From: Cranoglanis bouderius
Taxonomy: Eukaryota; Chordata; Actinopteri; Siluriformes; Cranoglanididae
Assembly (NCBI GenBank): GCA_023630585.1
Contig: CM042543.1
Coordinates: 22,228,260 to 22,292,259, forward strand
Direction: 5' to 3'
DNA length: 64,000 nucleotides
Part shown: positions 33,925 to 45,734 of the stretch, in pieces
Layout: the number at the start of each line of letters is the position of its first letter
Position numbering within the stretch: the first letter of the stretch is position 1
Notes under the pieces: model-generated
Database searches by the model: none
Seen by the model: only the letters and a program-made list of their open reading frames with translations
Told to the model about the DNA's origin: nothing
Made by a program: the position numbers and the translations under genes

Positions 33925-34770
33925 TAAAGTGCTAATGAATTCTCAAATCTGATTGGCCAGAAGGACTTGATTAATTTTCAATAACAGCAGCTCTGACAGT
34001 ACAGCTGTCTGCAGGCAAATCTCAGGATTATATTAAAGTGCTCATTCTAATATGCTCTTGTTTCTATAGTAACAACTTACACAAGGACTTGTTTGGTGGA
34101 GGTGCCACATAATTGGATTACAAACGTGTGTACATGTTGATACGGTGAAGTTTGTGTGAGGAGATAGGGAGGAGTATCAGGGTTTTGTAGCAGTCAAAGG
34201 TAACTTTAAGTTTTCAGACATGGGAAAGTTTCTCAATAACATGAAACTGCTTTTTTTGTCTTATCACTTAAAAACAGAAAAAAACAGGAGGCTGGTTATA
34301 ACATACACTATAAGGCCAAAGGTTTCTGGACACCTACCCATTACACCCATTACACCCACATTACCCCACTGAACACCTTTGGAATGAACTGGAATGCTGA
34401 CTGCACCCCAGGACTTCTCGCCAAACATCAGTGCCCAAACTCACAAATGCTCTTTTGGCTTAATGAGCACAAATCCCCAAAATCTTCCCAGAAGAGCAGA
34501 GGTTATTATAACAGCAAATGGGGGACAAACTGTTGAATGGGTGATATTGGTGTTAGATATGGATGTAATTTTGGGGTGTACACATACTTTTGCCCATAAG
34601 ATGTACATGATAAGAATGTTCCATGGACATTCCACAACATTGAGTGTAAATATAAATGGATAAAAAATATGATGTATTATGTTTTGCCTTGGCAGTGGTA
34701 TAAGTGGAATAAAACACTTCAGGCTGTGCTGTTATTGGAAAATAATTTTCCAATTCCATTTTCCTGTTAT
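33925..34770 (+). repeat. Dispersed repeat R1, copy with a nested 298-bp Tc1 MITE
   Basis: Starts near GAATTCTCAAATCTGATTGG, continues through CTGTCTGCAGGCAAATCTC and TGATACGGTGAAGTTTG, is interrupted at 34306-34603, and resumes at about 34655 with GTATAAGTGGAATAAAACAC and the GGAAAATAATTTTCC hairpin-derived end. The layout parallels the copy at 40478-41115. Confidence 0.6.
34306..34603. mobile_element. 298-bp deletion derivative of a Tc1-like element, TA target duplication
   Basis: Ends CACTATAAGGCCAAAGGT and ACTTTTGCCCATAAGATG are inverted and flanked by TA (34304-34305, 34604-34605). The interior keeps only the transposase 3' part on the plus strand (CCACTGAACACCTTTGGAAT, encoding the P-T-E-H-L-W type block, and GCTCTTTTGGCTTAATGAGC). 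A truncated right end of the same family is at 56370-56452. Confidence 0.7.
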
Positions 34771-35526
34771 AGCCTGTTATATGTTACTTAAAAAAGTTTA
34801 CAGCAGTATGCTCAGTATTCAGTAATTGATACGTTTTAAAAGTGTTCTACCCATTCTTGCAATTGACAGCTACTTTGTATGGTAACATTACTAAATTAGT
34901 ATACAGTATGATGTAAATGCAATGAAGACTAGACTTAAATAACAGTAAGCCTAAATGTACAGGAGTAATTCATTCCAATCTGTGATGTCCCTTTGACACA
35001 TTAATAAGAATTGATGGCTGAATAACTTGCAGTAATTGCTATGGTATAAAGTATAATTCCAACAGAAATAGATGAATAGATTACATTTTAACTCATCTTT
35101 TAAATGCTTATAAAGTGCCTGGGACCCATAATTGCTTCTAGAATGACAGTTGTGACATTTCAAACATTTTTCTCAAACATTGCATCTGTTCTATGAATAA
35201 ATTCTACCTGTCAAACTTATCCTGTCATGTATCCTCTACTGATAAAGGAAGATGTAGTGAGTTATTGTCACTACCGCAGATGTCACTGCTATTAAGGAAG
35301 AGACAGAGATTGTGCCATATGAATTCTTCCTCTCATTCAGCTAAACAGGAAGAAACACAACAGAGGGATACAGAAAACGTCAGTACTGCAGTAACTCAAA
35401 ACATCTCCGCAGCAGCTGAGGCTGTGTGTTCGTGATCGGGGAGGTGTTTGTGTTTGTTCTTGCCAAAATGACATCACCTGGGCTTCAAGATCTAATAATA
35501 CTAGATCTGCTACTCTGTTTAACCTT
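34771..35526. other. No supported gene
   Basis: A plus frame at 35193-35435 (serine- and glutamine-rich) has no recognisable family or splice support. Otherwise AT-rich. Confidence 0.4.
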
Positions 35527-35528
35527 AA

Positions 35529-35530
<2 letters not shown>

Positions 35531-35586
<56 letters not shown>
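35531..35586. repeat. (CA)n microsatellite, about 28 units
   Basis: Perfect CA array. Confidence 0.95.
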
Positions 35587-35587
<1 letters not shown>

Positions 35588-35839
35588 CCAGCCGCCCCCA
35601 TCCCCTTTTACTCCACAAAGCAAAATAAACAAGTACAGAATGAAAGGAATGAAAGAAATTAATAGGTTTGATAAAGATAGAAAGGCTGATAAAGAAAAGA
35701 AAACCTAAAGATAGAAAGGCTGATGATCCTTTTGTCCTCTCCTCGCTTGTAGATAGCAGCATGTTCGCTAGATGTGTGATGACAAATTGGCGAATCTCTC
35801 AGTGTCCAAGAATAAGTAAAAACGATTTTTTTTAAAGTA

Positions 35840-37215
35840 CCGTGCTGTGAAAAAGTATTTGCTCCATGCCGATTTCTTCTGTCCGAAATGAACACAAAAT
35901 CAAAGATAAAACAAAGGCAACCTGAGTAAATACAAAATACAGTTTTTAAATGATTGTTATTGTTATTGTTGTGAATGTTATTTATTGAAGCAAAAAGGTT
36001 ATCCAATACCACCTGGGCCTGTGTGAAAATGCTTTTGCCCCCGTAGTTACTAATTCCCCAACTCTATGAAACTGCATTCAAAATGGGGTTCAGCTGGACT
36101 AGACGCAACCAGGCCTGATTACTGCAAACCCTGTTCAATCAAATCAACACTTAAATAGAACTTTTTCAACAAGTTGGTTAACCAGTAACACAATATGCCA
36201 AAATTGAAAAAATTCCAGAAATGATGAGGAAGAAGGTGATTGAAATACATCAGTCTGGGACAGTCTGGGTTACAAAGCTATTTCAAAGGCTCTGGAACTC
36301 CAAAGAACCACAGTGAGTGCCATTATCTCCAAATGGAAAAACTCAGCACAGTAGTGAACATTCCCAGAAGTGGCCGACCTTCCAAAATTCCTCCAAGCGC
36401 ACAGCAACTACTCATCCAGGAAGTCACAAAAGAGCCAAGGACAACATCAAAGGACCTACAGGCCCCTCTTGCATCAATAAAGGTCACTGTTTATGACTCC
36501 ACTATCAGAAAGACACTGGGCAAAAATGGCATCCATGGAAGAATGGTGAGGAGAAAACCACTGCTAACCCAGAAGAGCATTAAGGCTCGTCTGAATTTTG
36601 CCAAAACACAACTTGATGATCCTCAAACCTTTTGGGATAATGTTTTGTGGATTGATGAGACGAAAGTAGAACTGTTTGGAAGACAGGTGTCCTGTTACAT
36701 CCAACACAGAATTCCACAGAAAGAACATCATGCCAACGGTCGAGCATGGTGGTGGGAGTGTGATGGTGTGGGGATGATTTGCTGTTTCAGGGCCTGGGCA
36801 ACTTGCAATAATTGAGGGAAACATGAATTCTGCTCTCTACCAGAAAATCCTAAAGGAGAATGTCTGGTCTTCAGTCTGTAAGTTGAAACTCAAGTGCAGC
36901 TGGATTATGCAGTAAGACAATGATCCAAAGCATAGGAGTAAATCCTAGTCTTAGAAGTAAGTGAAAGACTGATCTCCAGTTATCGGAAGCGTTTGGTTGC
37001 AGTTGTTGCTGCTAAAGGTGGCACAACCAGATTTTAAGTTTAAGGGGGCAATTAGTTTTTTACATAGGTGATAGGTGTTGGATAACTTTTTTTTGCTTCA
37101 ATAAAAAAATTTAAAAAATTAAAAAAATTAAAAAATAAAAACTGTATTGTGTGTTTACTCAGGTTGCCTTTGTTTTATGTTGTATTTTGTTTGAAGATCT
37201 AAAACTATTTAGTAT
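35840..37215 (+). mobile_element. Tc1/mariner-like transposon, copy 2 of the internally deleted subfamily
   Basis: The left end CCGTGCTGTGAAAAAGTATT follows a TA at 35838-35839. The right side carries ACTCAGGTTGCCTTTGTTTT and stops after TTTAGTATGAGATATA, without the outermost tip. It has the same organisation and the same internal deletion as 1860-3160, in opposite orientation. Confidence 0.85.
36195..37050 (+). pseudogene. Tc1 transposase pseudogene, first catalytic Asp retained, C-terminus deleted
   Basis: The frame opens before 36240 (ATGCCAAAATTGAAAA near 36195 is the likely original start) and stays open to 36815. It shows IPRSGRPSKIPPSAQQLLI (basic GRPR-type linker), DSTIRKTLGKNGIHGRM, RRKPLLTQKSIKARLNFAKT and FWDNVLWIDETKVELFG with the first Asp. 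A frameshift at about 36700 turns the HGGGSVMVWG block into AWWWECDGVGM. Beyond it, GACAATGATCCAAAGCATAG (second Asp context) appears after an in-frame stop. Then the sequence jumps to the C-terminal GGCACAACCAG region, omitting the PIE(M/N)LW block. Confidence 0.8.
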
Positions 37216-37676
37216 GAGATATAACCTCAAGAGGAACCACACGCAAAAGGAAACCCATCCTTTTCTGGGTGACACCGGCTAGTGGGATTATAAATCAAAC
37301 CGTGTCCAAGCCATGCTGTAAATACTCTTCTACAACTTTACACTATAAGGTCAAACAGTACTGAGTGCATTGAAAAGTTGTTCTGTATGAGAATATTGTG
37401 AATAGGTGTCCTGGCCTGAACATAGGACACTCGATAATGATTACAGCAGCATTTCTATTCAGGTGAGATTATTCACTGAAGCAAGAGTGAGACTTGGGTA
37501 TAAACTGTTTAGAGTACCCATTGTAGATCATTCATAGTAGCAGAAGGTGAGTCACAAATGCAGAAAGCTTCAGGCAGGAGAAGAGCATCAGGATGTGTCA
37601 GGCAGGTCTGAAAGAAGAGGTGTGAGGAGTCACAGCAGGGGAAGTATGTCAGGATCAGGCACTGGCAACACATCAG
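37216..37676. other. No gene seen
   Basis: Contains CAGGCAG/GTCAGG-rich sequence at 37570-37680 but no recognised repeat. The minus frame at 37509-37745 is Cys-rich only by composition. Confidence 0.35.
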
Positions 37677-37679
37677 GCA

Positions 37680-38275
37680 GCATGGTCCATAAGTATTTGG
37701 ACAGAGACACAATTGTCTTAATTTTTCCTCTGCACACGACCACATTGGATTTACAATGAAGCAATCAAGATATGATTGAAGTGTAGAATTTCAGCTTTAA
37801 TTCAGGGGTTTTAACAAAAATATTGTATTAACCGTTTAGGATTTAAATAAAAAATAAATATTAGGATTTTAAAAAAATACTTGGATGCAAATCCTTTACA
37901 GTCAATGACTACCTGAAATCTGAAACCCATGGCCATCACCAAATGCTGAGTTCCTCCCTTGAGATGCTTTGCCAGGCCTTTACTGCAGCTGCCCTATCCG
38001 TTTTGCAGCATTTGACTGAATCTGGGCAGAAAGTATCGAAAAGTATAAGAATTCATCCTGCTTCTTCTATCAGCAGTCACATCATCAAAAAACACCAGTG
38101 TCCCAGTACCACTGGCAGCCATATATGTCTGTGCCATAACACTTCCTCCACCATGTTTGACAGATGATGTAGTATGCTTTGGATCATGAGCCCTTCCTTC
38201 AAATCCATTGTGGTGGTGTACAGAGGCAAAATTATTAAAATTATGTCACTGTCCAAATACCTATGGACCTGACTG
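37680..38275 (-). mobile_element. Deleted Tc1-like element (GGTCCATAAGTATTTGGACAG family)
   Basis: GGTCCATAAGTATTTGGACAG at about 37684 and CTGTCCAAATACCTATGGACC ending at about 38270 are inverted termini. TA follows the right end (38276-38277); the left flank is eroded. The interior has TTTCAGCTTTAATTCAGGGG and transposase scraps only. Confidence 0.65.
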
Positions 38276-40055
38276 TACAGCTCAACAGAGACAGAAAACA
38301 GATTATTAGTTATGTCTTAAGGGTGTACATTATGAAGAGACTGCAGGCAGAGACTCTGGCAGGGCTAAACATTCCAGTTCACAATAATAGTCTAATTATT
38401 GAATTCAGTAAAGTTCTTTACTTTGGTATAATTTTGTTTACTTATGGGGGTGGACAAATCCCTTGTATTTAGAATATGTGCTGTCAGATTAACATTGTGG
38501 GGTTTTTTTTCTTGAAATTGTTATTGGAAAGACATATGGAAAGACTTGTTTAAAAATCTGCTTCACAAACATCAAGACTTTTAATTATAGCCATGTCAGT
38601 ATGTATAAAGCATGCATAAAAGGATGACAGAGAAAAAAGGAAGCGAAGAAGGGGTTATTATGGGTTAATGATAAAGTCTATAGTTTCACAGTGAAGATTT
38701 CCAAGTGTGCATGAACTTTCCCTCTTTTGAAAATTACTCCTATACAGGGCTGTCAGGTAATTTGTTCATCCAGGAACAGAAATGAATAACAGATTCCAGC
38801 ATTAATGTGTAATCAGGAGTTCTACAGAGTGCAAAACGTCGATAGGACAATAACCTTTTACATGGCCAAAAGAAAAACATTCCTTTGACTCCATATTTTT
38901 TTAATCATAATCTCATGCCAGGCCATTTCATCCCTCCTAGATTAATTATTGGGAAATTATTGACTTTTAAAGCATTTTATTTTTCATTTTTCTCTCTGTA
39001 TCTCTTCCCTGTACACCTCTCACAATCTCCTTGTAAATCTCTTAGGCTGTGACTTTTGGCACATCTCACCTGCTATTTTTGGTGTCTGACATTACCATAG
39101 AGAGTATTGCCTCTAAAGCAATTCGCTCCTATCCACCAAGCCTAACATCAAATACGATGTCAACCTGTGCTCTGCTGCTTTTAACCTCTCAAATGGGTTA
39201 CCTGTCAAGAGTGGATATCTACATAGGAACTAGAGATGCGGCTACACAAACATCAGTGATTTCTATCTAACTGCATGTGTCTGTCTGTGATGAACACATT
39301 ACCTTAATTAATTGGCTGGAAATTGGGCTGAGAGACATATAGGTAGAGAAAGCATTAAACTACTCAATTTTCCCTTCCTGTTTGTTATGAGATATAGAAA
39401 TATCACATTGATAGGCTTGGCATGAGCTGGGTGCTAAAATGAAAGTAGAGAGTGTTGCGACGAAATGAAATGGAGCATATCCATGTGTACGATAAATTAT
39501 GTATGGTAAAATAATGAAGCATAATGTTCAGATGAATCCATGCAAACCATTTTCTCTCTGTCTTTTATCTCAAAAACCCAAAACATATTTTTCCATTTTG
39601 CCAGAATAGCATCAGATATTTTTCACTTCTCATACATGTTTATGCTCCATGAAACATGCGGTAGGTTCAGCGCATTTTGTGCACGCTGCAGTTTGTCAGA
39701 TATACAGTATCATCGCTAGATTTCCTTCTGTGGTACTCAGTCTGTACATCACAGTCTGCTAAAAAGAGAATGGAAGTTTGTGTTGCATGACATAAACTGC
39801 AGTCAGAGTGTCAGGATGGTGTAGAGTGCAGAGCTTGTGCTTGAGGCTGTTGTCTCCTCCAGTAGAAAAACTAAGTAGGCCCCCTGCCCCCAAATTCTTG
39901 CTGTTAACAGTCAGAAACTATGGTTCGGTCTAGTTGTTTTTCGTATTTTGACAACATGCTGAGTTCTAAGAATTCTGTGCATTGAAAAAATGTATGACTC
40001 TCCAGGCTGAAGCATTAGTTCCTTAGGATAGTTTCTCTGCATTCCATTGTGTTAT
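38276..40055. other. No gene seen
   Basis: A plus frame at 39049-39270 follows a plausible acceptor (AAATCTCTTAG), but the frame continues to a stop without a donor and resembles no protein I know. Rest is AT-rich single-copy-looking DNA. Confidence 0.45.
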
Positions 40056-40056
40056 T

Positions 40057-40112
40057 ATTATATTATATTATATTATATTATATTATATTATATTATATTA
40101 TATTATATTATA
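40057..40112. repeat. (TTATA)n pentanucleotide microsatellite, about 11 units
   Basis: Near-perfect TATTA/TTATA array. Immediately right, 40145-40455 has GATACTCAGGATCAGTATC and later GATGATACTCAAGTATTGG, suggesting a decayed hAT-like MITE. Confidence 0.85.
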
Positions 40113-40477
40113 CTGTATATTACATCAAATCATATCATATACATATGGCACCGATCTGATACTCAGGATCAGTATCAGGCCAATACCAGCCAAAAAAAAA
40201 ATGGTTGATCAGATATTGGAGAAAAAACAATTATTTCAATCCAATCCTTTAAAAAGGAATTGGAATTCCAAAAAAGATTGGAATTGGATTTGGAAAAGTT
40301 ATTTTGTAACTGGAAATGTTTACTTGATATTTATACTTAATTATAGTAATTGTTGTTATTATAATAATTTATTATCTAAGTGATTTTTACAATATCGAAT
40401 GGGTATTGATGTCAGATGATACTCAAGTATTGGTAACAGAAAACATAAAGTGGTATTGTGTTTTTTTATTCTATTCT

Positions 40478-41115
40478 ATTCTACTACTGCACTATTGAAT
40501 TCTGATTGGTCAGAAGGTGTTGATTAATTTACACAGGTTTATATTAATGCACTTGTTCTAATACATTATTGCTTGAATAATAACAACATATTCACAGTGA
40601 CTTGTATTGTGGACAGTCCACTTAATCTAAAAACAGATTAGAAAAAGTGGTCTTATTTAGCAAATAAAAACATATAATCACTGATATGGTGAAGTTTGGA
40701 GAGGTTTATTTAACCTTTATGGAAAGAATCTCAGGGGTACATGCTTTGTAGCAGTCAGTAAGTTTTTCTGCCAGGACATGACATGCTATGTTTTCTTGCC
40801 TTATTAACTTCAAGAGAGAGAACAAAGAGGTGAGTGAGGAATGTTTGTTTATAGCTGCTCTAATAAAACGTGGAACCTGTTTCGAGGGAGTTCCATAATA
40901 CTAAATGTAACTACTATAAACAGTCAAAAAGTATGACATACTTTTCTTTGATTAGTACAAATTGTAATCACTGGCTGTAGTATAAGATGAATAAAATACT
41001 TTGGAAGATGAATAAAACACTTTGGAACATGCACTTGTAGGAAAATAATTATGTTCAGGGTAGTTACATCAGAGCTTCAAGTCGGACTGCATCACGCCAC
41101 CCCATTATTTTCATA
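40478..41115 (+). repeat. Dispersed repeat R1, near full-length copy
   Basis: Opens GAATTCTGATTGGTCAGAAG and runs through GTTGATTAATTTACACAGG, CACTGATATGGTGAAGTTTG, CGAGGGAGTTCCATAATAC and AAACACTTTGGAACATGCAC to a terminal imperfect hairpin beginning GGAAAATAATTATGTTCAGG. No open frame of interest. The closing hairpin suggests a structured 3' end of a transcribed or rolling-circle element. That is inference. Confidence 0.65.
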
Positions 41116-41150
41116 TAACAGCAAATCTCATAGTGTTTTAAACCTTACAT

Positions 41151-41180
41151 ATTAGATTAGATTAGATTAGATTAGATTAT
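41151..41180. repeat. (ATTAG)n microsatellite, 6 units
   Basis: Short perfect pentanucleotide array. Confidence 0.9.
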
Positions 41181-41559
41181 GTAATTACATGCATTTATTT
41201 GGCTTTTCAAATGACTTGCAGTTGATGCAGGGTCCATTCCAAGCATAATTAAATAGTTTATGGTTAAGCATCTGCTCATAGTCCCCTGGACTCCCCTGTT
41301 AACTTTTTAACACATGACAGGCCATTTGTAGTCGTATACACTACTAGGCACATGTAAAAAAATAAAATAAAATAAAATAAATAAATCAATAAATCTGTAT
41401 AGCAACAATGCTTAGCAAATAAAGAAATGAAAGCTTTCTAAATATTAAAAATGTATCTATATAATAGAGCAGTAAAATGACTAAATCATATAATTAAAAT
41501 GATTTAATCAATAATAATAATCAGTAATAAATCAAATAAGTCAAAATCACTAAATAAGT

Positions 41560-41920
41560 ATTTGGAATATTTATTTGGACTTTAAAACTCTGTCAATTCT
41601 CTCACACAGTTTTAAGAGGGGTTGTTCCAAGCATCTTGGAGAACACTGTTCTTCTGTAGAGTTTGGCTCTCGCTTGAAACTGTCTCGGCAAGTCCCAGAC
41701 GGCCTCAATAATGTTTTTATACTTTCTTTAAACTTTAACAACATCTTAAAAATATCTCTAAGATTTAATGTTTTGCGAATGTAATAATTGAAAATCAAAA
41801 ATGTGCTTTTTTTCTACAAACACAGTAATGCAGGAGACATAAAATTCTGAAGCATATAAATAAAATATGAGACAAACAAAGTTATGGTGCCTAAGACTTT
41901 TCCACCATTTTTTGTGTACA
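41560..41920. mobile_element. Tc1-like relic
   Basis: Transposase-derived text on the minus strand (GGCTCTCGCTTGAAACTG, CAAGTCCCAGACGGCCTC) and a right end reading GGTGCCTAAGACTTTTCCACC, related to the CAGTACTGTGCAAAAG family terminus. Both tips are eroded. Confidence 0.45.
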
Positions 41921-44089
41921 ATTTATTTTGCTTCTACAATTAATTTTAGTAGTAAACAATATGTTTGAGGTCAACTTTTGTCCAAGAACACCAAAGCTAA
42001 TAGGGTAGTGTAACAAAAACTGTCAGAAAGTCACAGTTTATTGGCAAAGCTCACGAAGGGTCTTTTTGTTCAAAACCCTTAGAGAGCAATGTAGTTGTGG
42101 CTAAAACATATACTATTAGAGACTTAGACTAAGAATGCAGGATTTGGGTTTAAAATGTAATTTTTTTTGTACTGGTTCATGAGTGATTCATTGTATCTGC
42201 AACAACTTCATGAACCTGAAGTATTTATCTCCACAATACATCCCCAAATACTTCAGCGAATGTTGGGTAAATCACTGTTATTGGCACTATTCCTCTAGTG
42301 ATTATCTCTCCCAAATGGCCTATTCATAGACTGACTGTAAGTCTGTCTGTTCTGCATTTCAGTACTGACCTCATTTCCTTGTTCACTGGCAACTCTAGAA
42401 CTGTTAATAAGGTGACACTGTCATAAAAAGAGCAAGATCTGTCCCTTAGAGAGAATAAAGACCGCTATGCTTTATGATATACACCTTGTTTTAACTTTAA
42501 ATTGCTTGCTGCAGAATAACTTTAATGCTTGTGTGCTTCTGGGAGCAGCGTAAAGTGTGCAGTGTGTATTGGACTAAATCATGTACGATTAATTATTTAT
42601 AATTCACATGGATGGTAGATGGGCAATCCATGTGACTTGTAAAAATGAGGTGTATATATCTGAATGAGTAATAAACCCTTCACTATGAATACAGTGATGG
42701 TATAGAGTTTAATTCTTCTTAAAAGCATGATATCATAGCTCTGGATAACATAAATTTACTTTCATGTGGGGCTCTAACTACAAATCCTGTGTTTATATAT
42801 GTTTGTGAATGTACAACATATCTGTCTTAAATCTTCTAAATTGCATCCCTTAGGCCATTTTATATTTATGTTGATGCTCTCGCTCTTTCTGACTGAAATA
42901 CTTGCCCAAGTCACTCAACTTGAACAAAGTAGCTAAGCTTGACATAGGAGTAGAATTAATGTCTAAGGTGCTTAAAATAACATGGAAGAAACATGTCAAA
43001 CATACCTGAAAAATTAAGTACTGTAGCAGGCTTCATCCGCCCATAAGCAAATATGCGAAGCCTTATTTGTGCCACAATTGGTGATGCATATATGCTTGGG
43101 CAAATTGCCAAATGGAAAAACAACATGTCAAGAGAAAGTTTTTACAAACCAAAAAGCAAAATTAGATAAATGCTTTTGTAGTTATCATGTTGTAGTTTTT
43201 CCTCAGTCAGCTGAGACTTTAAATTGTCGCTCTCACAGTCTCACTTCCTGTTCCCAGCATAGGCTTTGACCCTAATGACCTCATCACTGAAGGTCAACAG
43301 CCAAACCAGGAAGTGAGTACCCTCTTTATCAGGCAAACGTGATAATGGCAAAAACATAGGAAATGCATAGGACGAGGGGATTTTGAGAGAGAGAGAGAGA
43401 GAGTTTGAAAAGACAAACATTTAACAGAGCAGCGGGTCCGAGCGGAAATTTTTCAGAGGAATCTACAACACAATAAGTGCAATATTTGATGTTGTGTCTC
43501 TCCACAGAAAGAATTTCAGGTTTTGAGTTTAGGTGTGTTGGACCTACTTGTCCAAAATGTACTCAAGTGTGATAAAATAATTAATGTCACAACACTAAAC
43601 ACACTTGTGTTTTTCTTGCTTTCTCTCTGTTTTCCCCTCTAATTGTTCAACAGAGAGCTGACGTTACACTCTGTTAGTTCAGACATCTGGTTAAGCTAAT
43701 AGAAAATGCATTGAAATTGACTACATTGGCTCTTGTGGCGTTAATCACAGATGCTGACATAACCACACACAGTATCATGTTTATGTTGTATGCAATAATC
43801 AGTACACAACTGACAAAGGAGTCTTGTTTTGGGGAATAAAACTTTGATCAAATGCTTTTATTTTGTCTTGTTTTTGTGTTTTGTCTGTTTTTTGCAGACT
43901 TCCTCAGAACTCTCAAAACAAAGTTTAATTTCTGCTTTAATGAAGCAAGTTTTAAACATGACTCAAAAGTCTCAGTAGTTTGCCACTGCCACCTCTCTTT
44001 TGACTCTGTGTATGTCCTAGTCTATACTAATAACTCACATATCCACGGTAGAGGAATACATCAGGACACACACAGAGAGAGCGCGAGAG

Positions 44090-44093
<4 letters not shown>
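41921..44093. other. No firm gene; one weak exon-like motif
   Basis: At 43258-43312 a pyrimidine tract and CCCAG or CATAG acceptor precede about 50 open bases ending CAGGAA before GTGAGT. Peptide (GFDPNDLITEGQQPNQE) is not recognised. A (GA)n tract sits at 43386-43404. Otherwise AT-rich. Confidence 0.3.

Positions 44094-44126
<33 letters not shown>
44094..44126. repeat. (GA)n microsatellite
   Basis: About 16 GA units. Confidence 0.95.
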
Positions 44127-44128
<2 letters not shown>

Positions 44129-45565
44129 AGACCTGTGCAATGAGCTGAGGAGTGATGGATGAGGCTCCATTAGATTAGCTGAGAATTATTAGCATGGAGA
44201 AAGACAGAAAAAAATAAAGCAGCTAATGATGTGAAACTGGCTGATGCCATGCACAAAGTTGAGGTATTTCCTATTCTTAAATCAAGGAACCAATAATCCC
44301 AAAAAGTTTTAGGAACATGTAAGAAGACATGAGGACGCTCTGGGGTGACACCACTACTCCAAAAGTGGTGGGGCAAAATTTTTGTCTAAGAGAAGAGGTA
44401 CAGCACATCTGTCATTTGTCTATAAAAACCTACAGACTAACTATGTATTTTGCTTTTAGCACTATATGGAGCCAGGGTCTGATTATCATACAATAACAGT
44501 GCACAACACACACTTTCAATGAATGTCAGAGTAGTTTGTTTTGACCCCACATGCTTCATTTTGCATTTTACTCCTCAGTCAGCTAATAACAGCAAAAAAT
44601 TAGTTCACAAAGTAAGATGGCACTAATTCTAAAATTTGTTTTAAGCATCTAAGACATGTTCACATTCCACAATAGGCTGTTTGTCACTGTAGTAACTGTC
44701 TGTTTTGCTAAACTTTTTTCCAGCAAGCCTTAATTACTTTATTTGAAGAATGCCATTTGAGGAATGTTCTTTTAATCAATACAGAATACAGAATATGTGC
44801 ATACAGTGTCACATAAAATATTGAAACGATAGTGGTACTGATTCAACACACGATTATTAAGCACCAGTGAGCGCCAAAGCGCGGTTAACCCTTTATCGAC
44901 CATAGGAGATCCCATTTAGGAGAAATGTCCCTCCCCCCAGCTGAACTGGAAGTTTTGATTGTTTTTTCAACCGATTCAGACCTGTTTGTTATTGCCTGAA
45001 GTGCTGGGTCACCCCCCCAATAGTTTGAAAAGTGCCGGGTCAAATGCCAGCTCGCCCCTGTTTCTCCAGCAGCCCTGACTCTGCCATTGTGTTCCCATGA
45101 CAGTGAAATTGAATTTATCTTTGAGGCTACACTGTGAGATTGTATTTACCTCTGTGAACCTTATGTACTTTACCCCCAAACGCCTAAACTGGGTATGGAT
45201 ACCAGGGTCATGATCACAGCATGCTTGATCAGGAGGAGAAAATGGTTAAACTGTTAATTAGCTAACTAGCTTACTTTTCCAAACATTAACATTTCTTGCT
45301 GCTGAAGATGTATTTAGTTAGGTGTACTTGGGCAGTATAAATGAAAATGAATCTTCTTAATGAAGGACAGACACAATAACACTGATGCTGTCAGTCCCCT
45401 ATTCAGCCCTCAAAATGACATTATGCAATGTGACATCACATGAAAAAAACTAGGCTATTTGCCCTGATGTCAGAATTAGCATTAGCAGTATCTCTCCCCC
45501 TGCTGTCTCTATTGGATGCAGCTGAAATCTATAGATTCATATAGACTATAGATGCTCCTTTTACT
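44127..45565. other. No gene seen upstream of the DIRS element
   Basis: No coding, RNA or recognised repeat. C-rich words (CCCTCCCCCCAG, GTCACCCCCCCAATAG) occur at 44930-45025. Confidence 0.4.
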
Positions 45566-45734
45566 TATGAGTTACGTCATTGATTACGTGCACCTGCAGG
45601 TTATAAATAGACATGAAATGGACATACCTTCAGGTTTCTTTGTCTTCGAGACCGCTTTGTGTGTGTGTGTTGTCTCCTGTGTTGTTAAAAGAGAAATTAT
45701 ATCATGGCTTGTGCTTCAGTTAGGTGATGCGTGC

